Origin: JASGCK01 sp031430035
GTDB lineage: Bacteria > Pseudomonadota > Gammaproteobacteria > Burkholderiales > Burkholderiaceae_C
DNA: 6,710 nt
Direction: 5' to 3'
Assembly: GCA_031430035.1 (NCBI GenBank)
Contig: JANPAS010000103.1
Location: forward strand, 1 to 6,710
Part shown: positions 5,216 through 6,710 of the stretch, one piece after another
Layout: each line of letters starts with the position of its first letter
How positions within the stretch are numbered: position 1 is the stretch's first letter
Position numbers and translations under genes: made by a program
Notes under the pieces: generated by a model
Told to the model about the DNA's origin: nothing
Databases searched by the model: none
The model's input: the letters and a program-made list of their open reading frames with translations, nothing else

Positions 5216-6251
5216 GCAGCCACAAGCGCTCAAGAAAAGCGAAGTATCTTTCCCCCGCTCCTCAGCAGCCGAATATCTAACGTTTATCGCCGCGCAAGGC
5301 CAAGGCGGTGTGGAAGCGCTTTATGCAGACGAAAACGTATGGCTAACTCAAAAAATGATGGGCTTGCTATACGGAGTTGAGTCTCACACCATTACTTACC
5401 ATCTAAAAAAAGTGTTTGCCGATAGTGAGTTGGAGGAAGATTCAGTTGCTCGAAATTTTCGAGTAACTGCCGCAGATGGCAAGAGCTATAACACTAAGCA
5501 TTACAAGCTTGCCGCGACCATTGCCGTCGGTCATAAGGTCAATTCGGAACGCGCCGTGCAGTTCCGAAAATGGGCAAACACCATCATTGAATCCTTCACC
5601 ATCAAGGGTTTTGCGATGGATGATGAACGCTTAAAAAATGACGGATCGGTACTAACCAAGCAGTATTTTGAGGAGCAACTACAGCGTATCCGCGAAATCC
5701 GTCTTTCGGAGCGTAAGTTCTATCAAAAAATCACCGATATTTATGCCACGTCGATTGACTATGACGTGACGGCTCAGTCCACCAAGCGGTTTTTTGCTAC
5801 CGTACAAAACAAGTTGCACTGGGCGATTCATGGTCTGACAGCGGCAGAGGTTATCTATCAGCGTGCGGATGCAGGGAAGGGCAATATGGGGCTGACCTCG
5901 TGGATGGATGCGCCAGAAGGAAAGATTCAAAAATTCGACGTGATCGTTGCTAAAAACTATTTAATTGAAACCGAAATGGCGCAATTGCAGCGGTTGGTTT
6001 CAGCTTATTTGGACGTGGCCGAGGACATGGCGCTACGGCAGATTCCGATGACGATGCAGGATTGGGAAACTCGTCTGAATAGGTTCATCGAAGCTACAGA
6101 CCGAGAAGTTTTGAAAGACGCTGGACGCGTGACGGCAGAAATTGCCAAAGCGCACGCGATGAGTGAATTTGAGAAATACCGCCTTGTGCAAGATCTATTA
6201 TTTGAAAGTGATTTTGATAAGGCACTGAAGCTGGCATCGCCTCAGACGTGA
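5202..6251 (+). CDS. RhuM family virulence/accessory protein
   Basis: 349 residues, full length for the RhuM family (named after the Salmonella SPI-3 protein; Pfam Virulence_RhuM). The N-terminal half has a putative HTH-like stretch (WLTQKMMGLLYGVESHTITYHL at about 47-68, split here only for description) and the block GKSYNTKHYKLAATIAVG (93-110) then SERAVQFRKWA (115-125), similar in style to phage antirepressor-like DNA-binding domains. The family core follows: RIREIRLSERKFYQKITDI (162-180), FFATVQNKLHWAIHG (197-211), AAEVIYQRADA (214-224), GNMGLTSW (227-234), VAKNYL (249-254) and the C-terminal MTMQDWETRLNRF (283-295). Its biochemical role is not established; homologues sit on genomic islands and near restriction-modification loci. 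The gene looks richer in A+T than the CorC-like gene before it, which fits transfer. It overlaps that gene by 14 bases and ends 9 bases before the convergent bolA-like stop. Confidence 0.92.
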   Translation: MSKNKQPQALKKSEVSFPRSSAAEYLTFIAAQGQGGVEALYADENVWLTQKMMGLLYGVESHTITYHLKKVFADSELEEDSVARNFRVTAADGKSYNTKHYKLAATIAVGHKVNSERAVQFRKWANTIIESFTIKGFAMDDERLKNDGSVLTKQYFEEQLQRIREIRLSERKFYQKITDIYATSIDYDVTAQSTKRFFATVQNKLHWAIHGLTAAEVIYQRADAGKGNMGLTSWMDAPEGKIQKFDVIVAKNYLIETEMAQLQRLVSAYLDVAEDMALRQIPMTMQDWETRLNRFIEATDREVLKDAGRVTAEIAKAHAMSEFEKYRLVQDLLFESDFDKALKLASPQT

Positions 6252-6286
6252 GTTCGAAACTCACGCCTCACTCGGCGTGAGCGTCT
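6244..6286. repeat. Overlapping alternative hairpins at the RhuM/bolA convergent junction
   Basis: Two perfect 8-bp stems share bases. Hairpin A pairs 6247-6254 (CGTGAGTT) with 6258-6265 around a 3-base loop. Hairpin B pairs 6260-6267 (CTCACGCC) with 6274-6281 around a 6-base loop. Because 6260-6265 belongs to both, they exclude each other. AGACG (6244-6248) and CGTCT (6282-6286) could also close an outer stem. The element spans both stop codons and the 9-base gap. No T tract follows on either strand, so it is not a textbook terminator, but it may stabilise 3' ends or limit convergent transcription. Confidence 0.6.
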
Positions 6287-6488
6287 TCATAGACAGCGCG
6301 TGAATCTCATCTGTCGCCATGCGGCCGCCCAGCGTGGCATAAACCATCTGGTGGCGCTGGATTAAACGCTTGCCAGCAAAGGCTTCCGAGATGATGACCG
6401 CATTCCAGTGCCTGCCATCGCCCGTGACTTCAAGGTGCTCGCAAGCTAGGCCGCTGGCGATAAGTTGTTTAATATCTTGTGCATTCAT
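6261..6488 (-). CDS. BolA/IbaG-like protein
   Basis: 75 residues, a short single-domain BolA-fold protein closer in size and wording to IbaG (YrbA, 84 residues in E. coli) than to the longer BolA. Landmarks are EVTGDGRHW (20-28) with H27 in the variable metal-binding loop, the helix RLIQRHQMVYATLGG (41-55), and the signature EIHALSMKTLTP (61-72) with the near-invariant H63. BolA proteins pair with monothiol glutaredoxins to bind [2Fe-2S] clusters and take part in cluster trafficking and envelope or stress control. The start lies 8 bases after the stop of the ABC permease, so the two are likely one operon; no good Shine-Dalgarno is seen. In many betaproteobacteria this permease-bolA pair is followed by murA, but here a convergent RhuM gene follows. 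Confidence 0.9.
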   Translation of the reverse strand: MNAQDIKQLIASGLACEHLEVTGDGRHWNAVIISEAFAGKRLIQRHQMVYATLGGRMATDEIHALSMKTLTPSEA

Positions 6489-6496
6489 TTTTTGAT

Positions 6497-6710
6497 TTAG
6501 TGCCTAATTTTGTAACCAATGCGTAGCAAGTGAACGGCAATGGTACCGACGATGGCGAGTGCGGTTGCAACCACACCAAAGCTAATCCAAGGATCAATAT
6601 CGCTCTTGCCAAAGAAGCCGTACCTAAAGCCGTCAATCATGTAAAAAAACGGATTGAAGCGGGAGAGGTTTTGCCAAAATGGTGGTAGTGAATGAATGGA
6701 ATAAAAGACA
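6497..6710 (-). CDS. ABC-2 type transporter permease (YadH-like), C-terminal fragment
   Basis: The last 70 codons plus stop (TAA at 6497-6499) are in the window; the N-terminal part lies beyond 6710. The visible sequence begins VFYSIHSLPPFWQ, continues with FNPFFYMIDGFRYGFFG (18-34) and ends in a final membrane helix (about 42-62) and a short basic tail. The motif of PPFWQ, then FNP, then a DGFRYGFFG block is typical of ABC-2 permeases of the YadH group. These partner with a YadG-like ATPase, which would be expected upstream beyond the window. Substrate is not known. The bolA-like gene follows after 8 bases. It is too short to appear as a full open frame here and was found by reading the edge directly. 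Confidence 0.85.
   Translation of the reverse strand, partial: VFYSIHSLPPFWQNLSRFNPFFYMIDGFRYGFFGKSDIDPWISFGVVATALAIVGTIAVHLLRIGYKIRH

Noticed and set aside
5202..6251. RhuM as part of a recognisable restriction-modification or toxin-antitoxin system
   Set aside because: No hsd, Fic/Doc, toxin or antitoxin gene lies beside it in the window; the neighbours are a transporter-like protein and bolA.
1..6710. CRISPR array, tRNA/rRNA genes, IS elements or prophage attachment sites
   Set aside because: No regularly spaced repeats, cloverleaf-like element, transposase or integrase reading frame was seen on either strand.

Overview
The window reads as ordinary proteobacterial chromosome, most likely a moderate-GC betaproteobacterium of the order Burkholderiales. 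This rests on the protein families and their wording: a DUF2069 protein next to a BrkB/YihY-type membrane protein, an ApaH with the GDIQGC motif variant, a ThyA with an insertion after the active site, and a YadH-like permease followed by a BolA-like gene. The genus cannot be read from this alone. Coding density is very high; no stretch over 300 bases lacks a gene.

Left part (1-972, all minus strand): an iron module. The first 16 codons of an FTR1-family iron permease with the REGLE motif lie at the edge, behind a promoter region carrying a near-consensus Fur box. Upstream of it is a bacterioferritin gene ended by a clear UUCG-loop terminator. Behind that is a small glycine/alanine-rich hydrophobic protein of unknown function with its own terminator.

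Middle (1079-5215): thyA and a DUF2069 membrane protein form a two-gene minus-strand operon. The BrkB/YihY-family gene diverges from it with only 14 bases between start codons and runs convergently into apaH, overlapping it by 70 bases. apaH in turn diverges, with only 2 bases between start codons, from a DUF21-CBS-CorC membrane protein (PaeA/CorB/CorC superfamily).

Right part (5202-6710): a RhuM-family gene, an accessory type typical of genomic islands, overlaps the end of the CorC-like gene by 14 bases and has the best Shine-Dalgarno in the window. It meets head-on a bolA-like gene, which lies downstream of the end of a YadH-like ABC-2 permease on the minus strand. The RhuM/bolA junction holds overlapping, mutually exclusive inverted repeats. 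The gene often found after bolA in betaproteobacteria (murA) is absent, so this is the best candidate for an accessory insertion or rearrangement point.

I see no CRISPR array, tRNA, rRNA, IS element or complete novel multi-gene system. The points most worth checking are the RhuM junction, the altered ferroxidase ligand position in the bacterioferritin, and the Gly-rich small protein.
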